Assembly: GCF_000172175.1 (NCBI RefSeq)
Contig: NZ_ABJL02000008.1
Location: forward strand, 1 to 64,000
Source of the DNA: Bacteroides intestinalis DSM 17393
GTDB lineage: Bacteria > Bacteroidota > Bacteroidia > Bacteroidales > Bacteroidaceae
Length of the DNA stretch: 64,000 nt
Direction: 5' to 3'
Shown: positions 61,651 through 64,000 of the stretch, one piece after another
Numbering within the stretch: the first letter of the stretch is position 1
How the letters are laid out: every line of letters begins with the position of its first letter
Notes under the pieces: generated by a model
What the model saw: only the letters and a program-made list of their open reading frames with translations
Told to the model about the DNA's origin: nothing
Database searches by the model: none
Program-made: the position numbers and the translations under genes

Positions 61651-62937
61651 ATGAAGTTTTCCGAACTACAACTGAATGATCAGGTGCTTGATGCACTGGA
61701 AGCCATGCGCTTCGACGAGTGCACACCTATACAAGAGAAATCCATCCCCGTTATACTTGAAGGCAGAGATTTGATAGCCGTAGCACAGACCGGAACTGGT
61801 AAGACAGCCGCTTATCTGCTGCCTGTATTGAATAAACTATCGGAGGGTAACCATCCGGAAGATGCTATCAACTGTATTGTTATGTCGCCTACGCGTGAGT
61901 TGGCACAGCAGATAGACCAGCAGATGGAAGGTTTTTCTTATTTTATGCCTGTCAGTAGTGTAGCTGTCTATGGTGGTAATGACGGAGTACTTTTTGAACA
62001 ACAGAAAAAAGGGTTGATGCTGGGAGCTGATGTTGTAATCGCTACTCCGGGACGTTTGATTGCTCATCTTAGTTTGGGTTATGTTGATCTTTCGCGTGTC
62101 TCTTACTTCATTCTTGATGAAGCCGACCGTATGCTCGATATGGGATTCTATGACGACATTATGCAGATAGTGAAATACTTGCCCAAGGAACGGCAAACAA
62201 TCATGTTTTCTGCCACCATGCCTGCCAAAATTCAGCAACTCGCTAACACTATCCTCAACAACCCTGCTGAAGTTAAACTTGCCGTTTCCCGTCCAGCTGA
62301 AAAGATCGTACAGGCAGCGTATGTTTGTTACGAGAATCAGAAATTGGGTATCATTCGCAGCCTTTTTGCTGAGCAGACACCGGAACGCGTTATTATATTT
62401 GCTTCATCCAAACTGAAGGTAAAAGAGGTGACGAAAGCTCTAAAAATGATGAAGTTGAATGTGGGTGAAATGCATTCAGATCTGGAACAGGCTCAACGTG
62501 AGGAGGTGATGCATGAATTTAAAGCCGGACGTGTAAACATTCTGGTCGCTACAGACATTGTGGCACGTGGTATTGATATTGATGATATCCGTCTTGTGAT
62601 CAACTACGATGTTCCCCATGATAGCGAAGATTACGTTCACCGTATTGGCCGTACAGCACGTGCTAATAATGATGGTGTTGCTTTGACTTTCATCAACGAA
62701 AAGGAGCAAAGCAATTTCAAGCAAATAGAGAATTTCCTGGAGAAAGAGATTTATAAGATAGCTGTACCCGAGGAGTTAGGCGAAGCACCTGAATACAAAC
62801 CACGTAGTTATGATGGCAGAGGCAAGAGAAACTTCCGCTCGTCCAAGGGAGGCAGAAATACAAATAAAGGTGCTGGGAATAAGAAGAAAGGCGGAACTCC
62901 AAAAGGAAGAAATGGTAGAGCTCCTGAAAAGAAATAA
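61651..62937 (+). CDS. DEAD-box ATP-dependent RNA helicase
   Basis: A 428-residue helicase. The Q motif is CTPIQEKSIP, motif I AQTGTGKT, Ia PTRELAQQ, Ib TPGR, II DEAD, III SAT, IV IIFASSK, V ATDIVARGIDID and VI HRIGRTAR. A basic, Gly-rich C-terminal tail of about 55 residues (GRGKRNFRSSKGGRNTNK onward) should bind RNA. It is probably a RhlE/CshA-type enzyme in RNA decay, ribosome assembly or cold adaptation. It is monocistronic. Confidence 0.95.
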   Translation: MKFSELQLNDQVLDALEAMRFDECTPIQEKSIPVILEGRDLIAVAQTGTGKTAAYLLPVLNKLSEGNHPEDAINCIVMSPTRELAQQIDQQMEGFSYFMPVSSVAVYGGNDGVLFEQQKKGLMLGADVVIATPGRLIAHLSLGYVDLSRVSYFILDEADRMLDMGFYDDIMQIVKYLPKERQTIMFSATMPAKIQQLANTILNNPAEVKLAVSRPAEKIVQAAYVCYENQKLGIIRSLFAEQTPERVIIFASSKLKVKEVTKALKMMKLNVGEMHSDLEQAQREEVMHEFKAGRVNILVATDIVARGIDIDDIRLVINYDVPHDSEDYVHRIGRTARANNDGVALTFINEKEQSNFKQIENFLEKEIYKIAVPEELGEAPEYKPRSYDGRGKRNFRSSKGGRNTNKGAGNKKKGGTPKGRNGRAPEKK

Positions 62938-62950
62938 TGGTGAAGTTTTA

Positions 62951-63748
62951 TTACTCCACCATTTTTATATGTAGCTCTTTATCAGCATCAATAGTCAGGT
63001 CCACAAGGTGGTAAACGGAGCTTTCCGGAATACGGAGCGTAGCTTCATAGTGATAGCCTTTTCCATTCACTCCCATGAAATCCATATCAGTAAGGATCAT
63101 TTGGCTGAGTACTTCTTCCGGGAAGACAGTATGGAACATTTTCTTGGTTATATCTTGACCGTACAGTAAATTCTTGCCTTCATAGACACAGATATGAATC
63201 ACATTGTCGTAGTATACATTATCGATACCAATTCCTTCATCTGAATAGGTAGTCCTGATTACCTTCATCTTGGAAGGATTAATATAGACGTATCCCCGAT
63301 AACGTGTTCCTTTATACATTACCACACTATCCTTTTGCACCACTTCAGAGATAGTGGGAATGGCTTCCGCTTTCTGACTGGAGAATGACAGTGTATCTTC
63401 CGGGTTTTCTGACTTATGCAATTTCACGATTTCATCAGAAAGCGAATGGAACCAGAAACTGTATTCTGTCTGCCGGTCTATTTTATAAGCTATAGGGGTA
63501 TTACCTCGTACATATATTGTGTCGCGAAGTACCTTGCAATAAACTGGAATATTTTGAGGGTCGACATAATAAATCGTATCACCGCTAATACGCATTAACG
63601 GCATATCCGTCTCGTCATCTATCCAGATACCTTGCAACATTTCCTTTGCGGTCAGATCTTCCTTGCTGGAAGTCTCTCCACTTTTGACGTTATTGCAAGA
63701 TGTCAGCACAATAACGAGCACTATAGAAATAGTACCCCACTTTATCAT
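62951..63748 (-). CDS. Lipoprotein of unknown function
   Basis: A 265-residue protein with a signal peptide and lipobox LTSC (Cys18), followed by NNVKSGETS. The first domain (about 30-130) is repetitive beta-structure starting LQGIWIDDETDMPLMRISGDTIYYVD. The second (about 140-265) contains YSDEGIGIDNVYYDN and GKGYHYEATLRIPESSVYHLVDL. This resembles a Bacteroides DUF family (possibly DUF4738), but I cannot confirm it. It converges on the helicase gene with 13 bp between stops. Confidence 0.75.
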   Translation of the reverse strand: MIKWGTISIVLVIVLTSCNNVKSGETSSKEDLTAKEMLQGIWIDDETDMPLMRISGDTIYYVDPQNIPVYCKVLRDTIYVRGNTPIAYKIDRQTEYSFWFHSLSDEIVKLHKSENPEDTLSFSSQKAEAIPTISEVVQKDSVVMYKGTRYRGYVYINPSKMKVIRTTYSDEGIGIDNVYYDNVIHICVYEGKNLLYGQDITKKMFHTVFPEEVLSQMILTDMDFMGVNGKGYHYEATLRIPESSVYHLVDLTIDADKELHIKMVE

Positions 63749-63769
63749 AACTCCCTCTGTTTTATGTTC

Positions 63770-64000
63770 TTAATGTCCGATGCAATAATAAATAAATCCT
63801 TGCTCTTCCATTTCTTTTTTATCATAGATGTTGCGCCCGTCCAGCACTACAGCTCGTTCCATTGTTTTTTTGATAACTGCCCAGGACGGTAACCGGAACT
63901 CCTTCCATTCAGTAACCAGCATCAAGGCATCAGCATCAAGTACGGCATCATACATGTCTCTTGCATAGTAAATGCTCTCTCCTATCCGGCGGCGGCATTC
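63770..64000 (-). CDS. UDP-glucose 6-dehydrogenase, C-terminal part (cut by window edge)
   Basis: The frame is open from the right edge to the stop at 63770; 76 residues are visible. They contain YDAVLDADALMLVTEWKEFRLPSW and VVLDGRNIYDKKEMEEQGFIYYCIGH, the C-terminal UDP-binding domain of UDP-glucose/GDP-mannose dehydrogenases. The N-terminal NAD domain and catalytic Cys lie beyond position 64000. It would make UDP-glucuronate for surface polysaccharides. The specific substrate (UDP-glucose versus GDP-mannose) is not fixed by this fragment. Confidence 0.85.
   Translation of the reverse strand, partial: ECRRRIGESIYYARDMYDAVLDADALMLVTEWKEFRLPSWAVIKKTMERAVVLDGRNIYDKKEMEEQGFIYYCIGH

Overview
The window looks like chromosomal DNA of a gut Bacteroides species. 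The evidence is the TTTG / TAnnTTTG promoters, a SusC/SusD pair, a serine palmitoyltransferase, many lipoproteins with a short lipobox, and weak Shine-Dalgarno sequences. No rRNA, prophage, transposase gene or CRISPR array is visible. The species is not determined.

Layout. Positions 1-15124 are mostly housekeeping: a Zn-ribbon/Nif3 pair, a FetAB-like ABC exporter, a DUF2148 protein coupled to agmatine deiminase and N-carbamoylputrescine amidase, GtrA, AspRS, a lipid kinase next to serine palmitoyltransferase, an acyltransferase, an Mpv17-like membrane protein and PabB/PabC. Positions 15111-41414 are one very large leftward export locus with nine MacB/FtsX-type permeases of about 760-810 residues, one ATPase, one periplasmic adaptor and one TolC-type outer-membrane protein. 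Positions 41611-44318 hold the divergent two-component system, an NtrC-type regulator and a kinase with almost no extracytoplasmic loop. Positions 44495-47338 encode a NEW3-domain protein with an ABC-2 exporter. Positions 47421-49867 hold a small lipoprotein, tRNA-Pro, a HepT/MntA-type toxin-antitoxin pair and TrmN6. Positions 50041-54784 are a translationally coupled lon-tgt-lptF/G operon. The rest holds a thioredoxin-fold protein without a CXXC, SerB, an orphan SusC/SusD pair, a DEAD-box helicase, a lipoprotein and the end of a UDP-glucose dehydrogenase gene cut by the window edge.

The main discovery is regulatory. Three intergenic regions (22982-23116, 27913-28100 and 41415-41610) carry the same control cassette. 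Each has two GTGC-N6-GCAC palindromes exactly 21 bp apart and, on the minus strand, a -24/-12-type element (TTGGCAY-N5-TTGAA). The distance from the GG of the -24 element to the nearer palindrome is 58 bp in all three. They divide the export locus into three operons: TolC-adaptor-4 permeases; 2 permeases; 2 permeases-ATPase-1 permease. The cassette at 41440-41546 sits beside the NtrC-type gene, so the simplest reading is that this regulator drives all three operons with sigma-54. Permeases without their own ATPase, a minimal-loop kinase and this regulon resemble in outline a Bce-type envelope-stress or antimicrobial-peptide module. That functional reading is inference.

Between operon 1 and operon 2 lie a 475-bp MITE-like element with 35-bp inverted repeats flanked by TA, and a 75-nt near-perfect hairpin that may form the 3' end of operon 1. 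Other structured non-coding DNA includes a compound palindrome upstream of tRNA-Pro, heptanucleotide repeats in the aspS leader, and inverted repeats upstream of the agmatine operon and of susC.
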